From assembly GCF_000716335.1 (NCBI RefSeq), contig NZ_KL591024.1, positions 28,657-90,730 of the forward strand: a stretch of 62,074 nucleotides of DNA. Direction: 5' to 3'. Source of the stretch: Streptomyces sp. NRRL S-118. GTDB lineage: Bacteria; Actinomycetota; Actinomycetes; Streptomycetales; Streptomycetaceae. A model generated the notes under the pieces. The model worked only from the letters and a program-made list of their open reading frames with translations, searched no databases and had not been told where the DNA came from. Position 1 is the first letter of the stretch. Each line of letters starts with the position of its first letter. Positions 1-8,307 of the stretch are shown piece after piece. A program made the translations under genes and the position numbers.

Positions 1-252
1 GACAGACGCCGCCCCCTTGGCCACGGCCCCAAGGCGTCGGCAACACCCCCGAGCACACCCGCCGCGGAACCCCGCGCCCGCGTCCTGGCCGCGGAGGCGG
101 ATCTGGACACCGGCCTGCACCACCTGCAGCTGCCCGACCTCGCCGAGCTGAGGGACCGGGGCGTGCTCGATCCACACGTGCTGGGAGACTGGTCCGGTGA
201 GCATGACGCGCCGCCCGCTGGGCACCGGACCCCGCCCGAACCCTGCCGCTGA
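1..252 (+). CDS. 3' end of an unrecognised protein (partial at the left edge)
   Basis: Reading frame 1 is open from the first base to a TGA at 250-252, so the start lies outside the window. Its last 83 codons include a charged stretch around LPDLAELRDRGVLD, which resembles a SHOCT-type short C-terminal helix pair (Leu-x-x-Leu-x-x-Leu-x-x-x-Gly-hydrophobic). The final 20 residues are Pro/His-rich and look disordered. The resemblance to SHOCT is weak and no catalytic motif is visible, so no function is assigned. Confidence 0.4.
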   Translation, partial: DRRRPLGHGPKASATPPSTPAAEPRARVLAAEADLDTGLHHLQLPDLAELRDRGVLDPHVLGDWSGEHDAPPAGHRTPPEPCR

Positions 253-551
253 AGCAGCCGACCGCGGCGAACGCGGCCGCACCGTTGCCGCGCTCGCCGC
301 CCAGGTCGTCGCCTCTCCTTCCGGAGCCCAGCCGCCACCGACCGCAGTCGGCCGCCGTCCCCTCGGCGCCGGACCGGAAGCGACTCCGCCGGGCTGATAC
401 GTCAGCCGCTCCGTGTCTCCGCTGTCGGCATGCCCGTCCCCACCGGCGCCGGAGAGCCGACCAGGTGCGGACAGGGGCTCCGCCGCGCGGCGGAGCGGGA
501 CCCTCCTCCGGCGCGATGTCCGAGGCCGCTCCAGTGGCGAGGATGTCGTCC
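253..551. other. Intergenic stretch without a supported gene
   Basis: About 300 bases between the left-edge gene and the membrane protein. Open frames exist here only because stop codons are rare at this GC content; none shows a convincing start, family motif or consistent codon pattern. Confidence 0.5.
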
Positions 552-1511
552 ATGACACGACTGCACTCCTGGCCCTCCTATGCCGGCCGCGCCGCGCTCG
601 TGTGGAGCGTGGTGTACGCGTCGGGCGCGGCCCTCGCCGCGCTGCTGGAGCCCACGCTCGGGTACGCGCTCGCGCACCAGGGGCGCGGCGCGGCCGTCGA
701 GTGGTCGCTCGCGGTGGCGTACGCGGCTGCCGCGCTTCTCGCCCGGCTCATGCTGCGCGCCCCGGGGCTGCGGTGGCCGCCGCTCGCCGCTTGGACGGTC
801 GTACTGCTGTGCTTGTGCTCCGGCTTCGGGTTCCTCTTCAGCCCGGCGCACCTGCTGAGTTTCCTCAGCCGCAACCAGGACGCCGTCGACGTCGTCGTCC
901 TGGTGAACGAGGGCGTGGCGGTGCTCGGTGCCGTGTTGTGGGGATGTGCGGCGCTGGCCTACCGGCGCAGGGCGCGCGGCACGTGCCCGTACTGCGGCGG
1001 GTCCGACCGGCGCCATGCCGTGGATCGCCCGGGCCGCGCCGCTGGGTACACGGCCGTCGCCGCGCTGGTCCCGTACACCGTACTGAAGACGGCGTGGGCG
1101 CTGGGGCTCACCGTCGGGTACACGGGCGCGGGCCGGCCGGGCATGGACCCGCGGTACACGAGCGACCTGGGACTCCGGTTGTACGAGTACGGCGTCGACG
1201 TCACCGCGGTGCTCGCCCTCGTCGGCATGGCGCTGGCCATGGCGCTGGTCCGCCCGTGGGGCGGGCGGCTTCCCCGGCTTCCGCTGCTGGCGCTCGGTTG
1301 GACGGGCGCGGGCGCGCTGGCGCCGTTCGGGATCTTCCTGGCGGTGTGGGGTGTCCTGATGTGGGCGGGTGCGATCAGCAACGGCTTGCCGGACCACGCC
1401 CCATGGGTGGTCGTGATCGCGTACGGCGGTTTCTCGCTGTACGGGCTGGGGCTGGCGCGTGCGACCTGGGCGTACCAGGTACGGACGCGGCGTGCGTGTA
1501 CGCACTGCTGA
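552..1511 (+). CDS. Multi-pass membrane protein with two CxxC pairs
   Basis: A 319-residue integral membrane protein with about seven hydrophobic segments. ATG 552 is chosen because GAGGA lies 9-10 bases upstream; ATGs at 543 and 516 are in frame but less well spaced. A CPYC motif (Cys145, Cys148) sits in a basic loop after the fourth segment, and the protein ends exactly in CTHC (Cys316, Cys319). Two CxxC pairs could form a split zinc ribbon if both face the same side; that is inference from spacing. No transporter or enzyme family is recognised. It stands alone, facing the HD-domain gene tail to tail. Confidence 0.75.
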   Translation: MTRLHSWPSYAGRAALVWSVVYASGAALAALLEPTLGYALAHQGRGAAVEWSLAVAYAAAALLARLMLRAPGLRWPPLAAWTVVLLCLCSGFGFLFSPAHLLSFLSRNQDAVDVVVLVNEGVAVLGAVLWGCAALAYRRRARGTCPYCGGSDRRHAVDRPGRAAGYTAVAALVPYTVLKTAWALGLTVGYTGAGRPGMDPRYTSDLGLRLYEYGVDVTAVLALVGMALAMALVRPWGGRLPRLPLLALGWTGAGALAPFGIFLAVWGVLMWAGAISNGLPDHAPWVVVIAYGGFSLYGLGLARATWAYQVRTRRACTHC

Positions 1512-1674
1512 CGCCGCGCCTGCCCGCCCCGGCCAGGCCCGCGCAGGGTTACTGGTCGGCGAGCTGCCGGAGACCGGTGAACTGCCGTCCGGCCCGTGGG
1601 TCGTAGCGTGTGCCTTCCGGATGGACGCGCAGGTGAGCCCGGTCGGCAGGCGTTGATCTCTCACGGCCTGCGTT

Positions 1675-2274
1675 TCATCCGAGCGGATTGGATTCAGTCC
1701 GTTCCGCCCACCCTCCCGCGATCAACTTGGCCGCTGCGCAACCCGGCTTGCGTACTGCCTGGTCCTGGAAGAGACGTACGAAGGACTTGGCGAAGCCCAG
1801 CCGGGGGTATGCCGCAAGGAGTGCGCCCCGGAAAGTCGGATCGAAGACCTCCAGACCGTCCCCGGACACATCCGCGCTGGTGCCCACCTGCAACAGGCGG
1901 CTCTCCACGTCCACTTCCGGTGCGACGTCTTCCCGCATATGGAGCACGATCAACTCTGCCGCCCGGTCGCGTCGCTGCGTCGGCCAGCCGAGACCGGCCG
2001 TGAACACGCGGGCCAGATGGCCACCAGCTTCTTCGAACGGAAGGGTGTGACTGTCGAAGGGCGGAACGAGAGCCAGATCGTGCAGCAACGCCGAGACGAA
2101 GAACAACTCTCGGTCGAAGTCCAGGCCTTGCGCCTGCGCCCAGGCCGCTCCGAAGAAGTACGACCGCATGGAGTGGTGATGGAGCGCCTTGTCGGCGTAT
2201 TCCTCACAGACCAGCCGGGCTGCCTCTGCCGCCCGCCCACCAGGGGCGCGTACCCCTGCGACCTCGATCAGCAT
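1675..2274 (-). CDS. HD-domain protein (cyanamide hydratase-like)
   Basis: A 199-residue protein. The start at 2274 is favoured by AAAGGAGG about 9 bases upstream; the frame could extend further but without such a site. The HD superfamily is recognised by ALHHHSMRSYFF near residue 30 (first metal-ligand His), the HD pair in ALLHDLAL and a later HMREDV segment. The pattern fits the DDI2/DDI3 cyanamide hydratase-like branch, soluble metal-dependent hydrolases of uncertain natural substrate. It is monocistronic, tail to tail with the membrane protein and upstream of the SARP gene's end. The specific reaction is not shown by the sequence. Confidence 0.8.
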   Translation of the reverse strand: MLIEVAGVRAPGGRAAEAARLVCEEYADKALHHHSMRSYFFGAAWAQAQGLDFDRELFFVSALLHDLALVPPFDSHTLPFEEAGGHLARVFTAGLGWPTQRRDRAAELIVLHMREDVAPEVDVESRLLQVGTSADVSGDGLEVFDPTFRGALLAAYPRLGFAKSFVRLFQDQAVRKPGCAAAKLIAGGWAERTESNPLG

Positions 2275-2787
2275 CCGCCTGCCTCCTTTGAACCCGACCA
2301 TGGTGCTTCGTTGCGCTGGAACGTCTGAAAGCCCTCGGATGCCCGTCGCTCGGGTCCCAGGGATGCACGACACGTGCAGTCTCCCCAGCGCGAGTGATCA
2401 GCGGCAGTGGTGCTCGTGCCAACCTCGCGTACGATCCGGCCAGGTCCGAGACCCACTTGGAACCCCTCTGGCACCGATGGAAACCGGTCCTGCCGCCCCC
2501 GAACGGTGCTGTACCAGGTGATGGCCGACGGGCTCGGCGACACGCCCCGCCGCGTGAGCGCCGGACGGGGAGAGGAACCGGGCGGGGTGTGCCGACCGTC
2601 TCTCGTCCGCGCGAGCTGGGAGCGCGTGCCCGGCCTCGAGTGCACCGCCCCCGGGCGTCCCTCCGGCCTCTCGTCGTCGCCCGGCGTCCTCGGCCTCTTG
2701 GTGCGGGCGGCCCGAGGCCGGCGCTCGGCACAGGCGGCCTCTCATGCCGCCCGCCTGCCGGGGCGTCGGCTGCTGCCGGTGACACGC

Positions 2788-5700
2788 TCAACGGGGCATC
2801 GTGGCATCGGTGTACGCCAAGGCGTGGACGCCCTCCCGGTCCAGCGTGGCGCCTTCGGCGTGGGCGGCTGCGTACGCCTGCGGTGTGAGCGCCGCGCGGA
2901 CGGCGGCCATGACGCGGTCCACGTCACCACGTTCCGCGGGCAGCAGCGGAGCTCCGACCGACGTACGGGCCGCCTCCGCCGCGCCCAGCAGGAGGGCCGC
3001 GCCGCGGTGGTCGCCGGCCAGGGCGAAGGCACCGGCCAAGCCTTCCAGCGCGAGGGCACGCGCGCGCGGATCTCCCAGTTCGGTCGCCGCCTCCAGCCCT
3101 TGGAGGTGCAGCGCTCGGGCCGCGGCGGCGTCGCCGCGGTGCTCGGCGACGAACCCGAGCTCGGCCGTCACCAGCGTGATACCCGGCCCGTACCCGACCT
3201 TGCCGAACCAGGCCAGCAGGGAACGCAGATGCAGCTCGGCCAGGGCATGGTCGCCCTCCCGGCGCGCGCCCAGCGCGAGACCGAGTTCCGCGTCGACCTC
3301 CACGGACCTGAAGTGGTGTTCCCTCGCCAGCGCACGGGCCCGCTCGTGGTGGGCGCGGGCCTGGGCATGGTCCCCCGAGAGGAGGGCGAGTCTGCCCAGG
3401 CCGCACAGCCGCTTCGCGACTTCCCGGGACAAGCCGAGTTCCTCCGCGACGGCCAGCCCTTCCTCCTGAAGCCGGCCCGCCGTCCGGTAGTCGCCGCCGA
3501 TCTCGCTGAGAGCCGCCAGGGGGAAAACGGTCTGGAGCCATCCCCACCGGTCACCGGCCGCTCGGAACAGCCGCGCACTCTCCTCGCCGTCGCGCCGGAC
3601 GGCCGCCAGATCACCACGGGCCATGGCGTGCCGTGCCCGTACGCTCAACGCCGCGGCCCTCCCCCAGCCGTCGCCCAGCGCCGTGAAGCCGTCCAGGGCA
3701 CGGTTCACGAGGGCTTCGCCCTCCGCGACGGCCCCGGCGCCCATCTGGGCCGAACCCAGGAACCACAACGCGGTGGCGCATCCCGCGGGATCATCGATCC
3801 GGTCGTACGCCGACAGGACCGCCTCGATCCGGCCCGCCGTATCCGCGTGTTCCCCGGGGCCGGCCATCACGGCGATCCCCGTCCGCCAGACCATGGCAAG
3901 GGCCCGCTCGGGCGTCGGCCGGTCGGGCAGGGAACCGAGCACGGTGTCCAGGGTCCTCGACGCCTCGACGAGCCTGCCGCGCAGCACCCAGTACCAGGCG
4001 AGCGCGTTCACCATGCGCAGGCTCCGGTCCGCCGCGTTCACGGCCACGGCGTGGTCGAGCGCCCGGCGCAGGTCGGCTCCCGCACCGTCCAGCCGCTCCA
4101 GCCACCGCTGCTGCTCGGGGCCGCGCAGCAGCGGCGCGGCGCGCAAGGCCAGACGGCTGTAGTAGAGGCTGTGCCGGTCGCGTACGGCCTCGCTCTCGCC
4201 GGCCTCGGCAAGGCGTTCACGCCCGTACGCCCTGACGATTTCCAGCAGGTGGTACGCGGTCGTGTCCGGACGGTCCGACAGCACGACCAGCGACCGGTCG
4301 ACGAGGCTCTCCAGCAGGTCCGGCAGGTCGGCGGCCGGGACGTCGTCGCCGGCGCACACCGCTTCGGCCGCCTCCGGGGTGCAGCCTCCCGCGTGGACGG
4401 ACAACCGGCGCAGTACGGTGCGTTCGGCTGCGGTGAGGAGGTCCCAGCTCCAGTCGAGCACGGCGCGCAGGGTCCGCTGTCGCCGGGGGGCGTCCCGCGC
4501 GCCGCCGGTCAGCGCTCCGAAGCGGTCTCCGAACCGGTCGCCGAGCCGGTCGCCGAGCCGGTCGCCGAGCCGGTTCAGCAGCCCGTGCACGCCCGCCGTC
4601 CGGACGCGGGAGGCGGCCAGTTCCAGCGCCAGCGGAATGCCGTCGAGCCGTCGGCAGAGCCGGGCGACGGCTTCCGCGTCGAGCCCGTCAGGTGCGAGGG
4701 AGGGCGTGGCGGCACGGGAGGTGAACAGCTCGATGGCGTCCGGGAGGGAGAGGGGCGGCACCTGCCGCACCGCCTCACCGGTGAGGCGCAGAGGCTCCCG
4801 GCTGGTCGCCAGTACCGTCAGTCCGGGAGCTTCGCGGAGCAGTGCCGCGACGACGGCGCTCACCGCCCGTACGACGTGCTCGCAGTTGTCCAGTACGAGC
4901 AGGGCGCGGCGGCCGCGAAGGGCGCCGGCCAGCCTGCGCAGGGGGGACGACGCCGCCTCATCACCTTCCTCCTGCTCATCCCGGACGCCCAGCACCTTGG
5001 CCACGGCCTCGGCCACCGCCGATGCGACCGGATCGCCCACCGCCGGTGTCGCCGCCCCGACACTCTCCGACGTCGTCTCGGACGTGGTCCCCGTCGACCC
5101 CGGCATCGCCGCCGTCGGCGTTGCCGCCGCCGACCCGGCCGCTGTCGTCGTGGCCAGTCCGTCCGCCTCCGGTTCGGCGGCCCCTCGCGCGGTGTGGCCC
5201 CCCGGCTGCGTGGGGCGCTCCGGGTCGAGCGCTGCCAGTTCCACGAGCCACACGCCGTCGGGGAACTCGTCCGACACCCGCCGCGCGCTCTCCAGGGCCA
5301 GCCGTGTCTTGCCGACGCCGCCGGGTCCGGTGAGGGTGACCAGGCGGGAGGCCGTCATGGTGCGGGCGATGCCGGCGAGATCGGCGTCGCGCCCGACCAG
5401 ACGGGTGACCGGCGCGGGAAGGCGGGTGCCGACCGCGCGGGGCGGCCCGTCCAGTGCGCGATCCTGTCGCAGGATCGCCTGCCGCAGGGAAGCCAGTCCG
5501 GCACCGGGTACGAGTCCGAGCTCCTCGTCCAGGCGGTGGCGCAGCGTGTCGTAGCTGTCCAGCGCTTCGGTCTGGCGGCCCGCCCTGTACAGGGCGCGCA
5601 TGTGCGCGGCACGCAGCCGTTCCCGGAGCGGATGGGCGGCCACGAGTGCCTCCAGTTCCGCGAGGAGCGCGCGGTCCTCGCCCAATGCGAGTCGTATCTC

Positions 5701-6198
5701 GACCAGTTCCTCCAGCACCGTGAGGCGCTCCTCGGACAGGCGGGTGATCTCCGCACGAGCGAAGGGTTCGTCGGCGAATCCGGCGAACGGCTCCCCCCGC
5801 CACAGGCCGAGCGCCTCGGTCAGCGCCGCGGCCCTCGTCTGCGGTGCGGCACCTGACGGCCCCGGCGCCGCGAGTGCCCTGAACCGCCCCGCGTCGACGG
5901 CGTCGGCGGGGATCCGCAGCGCATAACCCCCGGCCTCGGACACGAGCAGGCCGCGCTCGTCCGGCGCGGCATGCCGCAGCACCCGGCGGAGCTGGGAAAC
6001 CTTGCCCTGGAGCGCGTTGCGTGGATTGTCCGGCAGTGCTTCACCCCACAGGTCGTCCACCAGCCTGTCCACGGACAGCGGACGCCCGGGAGCCACCAGC
6101 AGCCGGGCCAACAGGGTTCGTACCTTGGCACCGGGCACGGGTACGACTCGGCCGTTCACTCCCCACACCGTCAGCGGTCCCAGCACCCCGAAGCGCAC
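2788..6198 (-). CDS. SARP/AfsR-type transcriptional regulator with NB-ARC-like ATPase and TPR regions
   Basis: A 1136-residue cytoplasmic regulator starting at GTG 6198 behind GGGAGGAG. Residues 1-95 are the OmpR-like winged helix of SARPs (FGVLGPLTVW; LVDDLWG), about 100-250 the bacterial transcriptional activation (BTAD) helices, then an ATPase with P-loop GPGGVGKT at 291-298 and Walker B-like LLVLDNCEH, and a long alpha-helical TPR-like C-terminus. Such proteins usually activate secondary-metabolite genes. Two oddities lie inside the ATPase: an Ala/Thr-rich linker around residues 330-400, and a tandem Arg-Leu-Gly-Asp/Arg-Phe-Gly-Asp repeat near 543-562 encoded by 12-base repeats. It is divergent from the imine reductase gene, its most likely nearby target. 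Confidence 0.93.
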   Translation of the reverse strand: MRFGVLGPLTVWGVNGRVVPVPGAKVRTLLARLLVAPGRPLSVDRLVDDLWGEALPDNPRNALQGKVSQLRRVLRHAAPDERGLLVSEAGGYALRIPADAVDAGRFRALAAPGPSGAAPQTRAAALTEALGLWRGEPFAGFADEPFARAEITRLSEERLTVLEELVEIRLALGEDRALLAELEALVAAHPLRERLRAAHMRALYRAGRQTEALDSYDTLRHRLDEELGLVPGAGLASLRQAILRQDRALDGPPRAVGTRLPAPVTRLVGRDADLAGIARTMTASRLVTLTGPGGVGKTRLALESARRVSDEFPDGVWLVELAALDPERPTQPGGHTARGAAEPEADGLATTTAAGSAAATPTAAMPGSTGTTSETTSESVGAATPAVGDPVASAVAEAVAKVLGVRDEQEEGDEAASSPLRRLAGALRGRRALLVLDNCEHVVRAVSAVVAALLREAPGLTVLATSREPLRLTGEAVRQVPPLSLPDAIELFTSRAATPSLAPDGLDAEAVARLCRRLDGIPLALELAASRVRTAGVHGLLNRLGDRLGDRLGDRFGDRFGALTGGARDAPRRQRTLRAVLDWSWDLLTAAERTVLRRLSVHAGGCTPEAAEAVCAGDDVPAADLPDLLESLVDRSLVVLSDRPDTTAYHLLEIVRAYGRERLAEAGESEAVRDRHSLYYSRLALRAAPLLRGPEQQRWLERLDGAGADLRRALDHAVAVNAADRSLRMVNALAWYWVLRGRLVEASRTLDTVLGSLPDRPTPERALAMVWRTGIAVMAGPGEHADTAGRIEAVLSAYDRIDDPAGCATALWFLGSAQMGAGAVAEGEALVNRALDGFTALGDGWGRAAALSVRARHAMARGDLAAVRRDGEESARLFRAAGDRWGWLQTVFPLAALSEIGGDYRTAGRLQEEGLAVAEELGLSREVAKRLCGLGRLALLSGDHAQARAHHERARALAREHHFRSVEVDAELGLALGARREGDHALAELHLRSLLAWFGKVGYGPGITLVTAELGFVAEHRGDAAAARALHLQGLEAATELGDPRARALALEGLAGAFALAGDHRGAALLLGAAEAARTSVGAPLLPAERGDVDRVMAAVRAALTPQAYAAAHAEGATLDREGVHALAYTDATMPR
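4518..4576. repeat. 12-base tandem repeat inside the SARP gene
   Basis: Five near-identical copies of a 12-base unit (core cggtcgccgagc on the + strand) encode RLGD/RFGD repeats in the regulator's ATPase region. The length is a multiple of three, so gain or loss of units keeps the frame. Confidence 0.8.
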
Positions 6199-6228
6199 GA
6201 CGCGCTCCTCCCCTCTCCCACCGTGTCG

Positions 6229-6249
6229 CGGTCCTGTTCACGGTCCTGT
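6229..6249. promoter_or_regulatory. Direct repeat CGGTCCTGT, 12-base spacing, between SARP and imine reductase genes
   Basis: CGGTCCTGT occurs at 6229-6237 and again at 6241-6249. SARP proteins are known to bind short direct repeats spaced by one helical turn near promoters. The 12-base spacing is close to, but not exactly, the usual 11, so this is only a candidate site. Confidence 0.3.
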
Positions 6250-6356
6250 CGGCAGACCCGGCAGCGACAGCGACAGCGGACCGTCAGCGCACCAACAGCC
6301 GGTCAACAGCGCCCTTGGCCACGCTGTTCCCACACCGACCACCACGGAGGAACAGC

Positions 6357-7271
6357 ATGACCGGGAACGACGTCACCACCGCCACCGCGCACGACACCGG
6401 CCGCACCGTCACGGTGATCGGCTTGGGCAACCTCGGTCGCGCCCTCGCTCGTACGTTCCTGCAGGCGGGCCACCGCACCACCGTGTGGAACCGGTCGCCC
6501 GGCAAGGCCGAGGGTCTGGTCGCCGCCGGAGCGGTGCAGGCGGTCACCGTGGGGCAGGCCGTCACGGCGAGCGACCTGGTCATCGTCTGCGTACTCGACC
6601 ACGAGACCGTACGTCAGGTCCTCGACCCTGCGGCCGGTGCCTTGGCCGGCCGCGTGGTGGTGAATGTGACCTCCGGGACCCCTCAATCCGCCCGGGAGCT
6701 GGATGCGTGGGTCACCGGGCAGGGTGCCGCGTACCTCTCCGGCGCCGTGTACGGGGTGCCGGAGACCATCGGCACGCCGGAGACGTTCGCCCTCTACAGC
6801 GGACCGTCCGACGCGTTCGACGCGCACAGCGCGCTGCTCGAACTGCTCGGCGCCAGTACGTTCGTGGGCACCGACGCCGCGCTGGCATCCGTCTACGACA
6901 TCGCCCTGCTGGGCGGGATGTACGGCATGTTCGCCGGGTTCTTTCACGCGGTGGCCCTGGCCGACTCCTTCGGGATCAAGGCTGAGGAACTCACCGGGCT
7001 GCTGCTGCGCTGGCTCACGGGGGTGGCCGGCACTCTGCCCGTCTTCGCCAGGGAGATCGACTCCCGCGACTACGTCACCGAGACGTCCAATCTGTCCATC
7101 AACGCCGCCGGACTGGCCAACATCCTCGGCGCGTCACGCGCCCAGGGCGTCAGCCCGGATCTCCTGGCCCCGCTGCACGACCTCTTCACGCAACAGATCG
7201 ACGAGGGCCACGCGGCCGCCAGCCTGTCCCGCGCGATCGAGTCCCTGCGAACCACCTCCCGGACGGCGTAA
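6357..7271 (+). CDS. Imine reductase (NADPH-dependent, beta-hydroxyacid dehydrogenase superfamily)
   Basis: A 304-residue soluble oxidoreductase starting at ATG 6357, seven bases after ACGGAGG. The N-terminal Rossmann motif is GLGNLG (22-27), followed by WNRSPGK (44-50), which matches the imine reductase cofactor signature (GLGxMG...WNR[ST]xx[KR]) except Leu for Met. The second signature, GTDAALASVYDIALL (171-185), fits the family active-site pattern and has Asp181 where hydroxyacid dehydrogenases keep a catalytic Lys. This separates it from 6-phosphogluconate and hydroxyisobutyrate dehydrogenases. The family reduces cyclic imines and performs reductive amination; the natural substrate is unknown. 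It is divergent from the SARP gene. Confidence 0.85.
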   Translation: MTGNDVTTATAHDTGRTVTVIGLGNLGRALARTFLQAGHRTTVWNRSPGKAEGLVAAGAVQAVTVGQAVTASDLVIVCVLDHETVRQVLDPAAGALAGRVVVNVTSGTPQSARELDAWVTGQGAAYLSGAVYGVPETIGTPETFALYSGPSDAFDAHSALLELLGASTFVGTDAALASVYDIALLGGMYGMFAGFFHAVALADSFGIKAEELTGLLLRWLTGVAGTLPVFAREIDSRDYVTETSNLSINAAGLANILGASRAQGVSPDLLAPLHDLFTQQIDEGHAAASLSRAIESLRTTSRTA

Positions 7272-7803
7272 GTCTCCCTCGGTGCGCGTGCAGGGGCGCT
7301 GATCGGCCCTGTTGCGGGCGACGGGCTCCGGCCGCCATGGCCCGTCGGGACCGGCGAGCGGGGGCCGGCGGTGGCGGCCGGACGGCGGCCCGGCGGACGG
7401 GACCAGCGCCGGGACGGCCGCCCGTAAGCAGGGCCAAGGGCCCCGGCACGGTGTCCTGAGGTGGTCACCGAGCAGTGCGGGGCCCTGCACCGGACGCCGG
7501 GGACCCCAGCGCAGGCGGCCCCACATGGCGTTGGGCAGGGGGAGCCCTGTCGCTGTTCCAGCCGTGGGAGCCGGACCAGGGTGCCGTGGCGTCTTGGCGC
7601 CATAGCGGTGCCGGCAGTGCGCCGCCCGGCTGCGGGCGGGCATCATCCGGACGGACGCCGCAGCAGGCATCCATGTGCGCGGGCGTCCGCCTGCATGGCC
7701 GAAACCTCGCGATGCCATGCACACGATCAACGCTGAACACCGCATTGCAGGCAGATGCGACAACGCAAGCCGATCGCTGCCTTGCCCGACCCACGGAGGC
7801 ATC
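7272..7803. other. Gene-free stretch downstream of the imine reductase
   Basis: About 530 bases with no supported gene. GGCGGCCG (7373-7380) and CGGCCGCC (7415-7422) could pair as a loose hairpin and might end the imine reductase transcript. Overlapping frames on both strands show no recognisable family; an old gene remnant on the minus strand cannot be excluded. Confidence 0.4.
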
Positions 7804-8235
7804 GTGCTGCAGTTCCCACACCGTCTGTTTCTGGCTTTCGCCGTGCTCGTCGCCGTCCATGGTCCGGCAGCAGCCGCACCTCCTCCGCCCCCTCCCGAGT
7901 ACCTCCGCATCGGTGCGGTCACCGCACGCTCGGAGACAGAGGCGGACGTGCTCGTCGGATACCGGTGCCGTGGAGAGCGGCGGATCGAGGTTGCGGTGGG
8001 CGATGCCACGGGCTGGTACTCCACCGGGAGCGCCGCAGCCGACTGCACGACCTTCGCAACCCGGTACATCACTGTGCGTGCCTCGTTCGATCCGGACCCC
8101 TGGTCCGTCTGCCCCATCGGTATGCGCTGCGCTCCGGACTTCGAGAGGGGGGAGCGGGTCCGGGTGACGGCACGACTCGTCGAAGGGCTGTTGGATGTCG
8201 TGGACGAGGACGCGGACACCCTCACCTTGCGGTGA
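7804..8235 (+). CDS. Small secreted protein of unknown function
   Basis: A 143-residue protein. GTG 7804 is chosen because ACGGAGG lies five bases upstream and a signal peptide follows at once (hydrophobic core FLAFAVLVAVHG, cleavage likely after PAAAA). The mature part starts with a Pro run and then forms a likely beta domain with three Cys (YRCRGERR, ADCTTF, VCPIGMRC carries two), suggesting disulfides outside the cell. No known family is recognised. The gene ends just before a strong two-way terminator hairpin. Confidence 0.7.
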   Translation: MLQFPHRLFLAFAVLVAVHGPAAAAPPPPPPEYLRIGAVTARSETEADVLVGYRCRGERRIEVAVGDATGWYSTGSAAADCTTFATRYITVRASFDPDPWSVCPIGMRCAPDFERGERVRVTARLVEGLLDVVDEDADTLTLR

Positions 8236-8267
8236 CCGCACCGGTGCGGCGCCGGGCCGGAGGGGAT

Positions 8268-8302
8268 GAGGGGACGCCGCGACCGTGCGCACGCGTCCCC
8301 TC
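8268..8302. terminator. Bidirectional hairpin terminator
   Basis: GAGGGGACGC (8268-8277) pairs perfectly with GCGTCCCCTC (8293-8302). It sits between the convergent secreted-protein gene and the TPR membrane gene and can serve both. Confidence 0.75.
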
Positions 8303-8307
8303 CCCGC

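Noticed and set aside
2407..5856. Very long plus-strand open frame opposite the SARP gene
   Set aside because: It is the antisense of a well-supported SARP protein; its translation is Arg/Gln/Gly-rich with no family motif.
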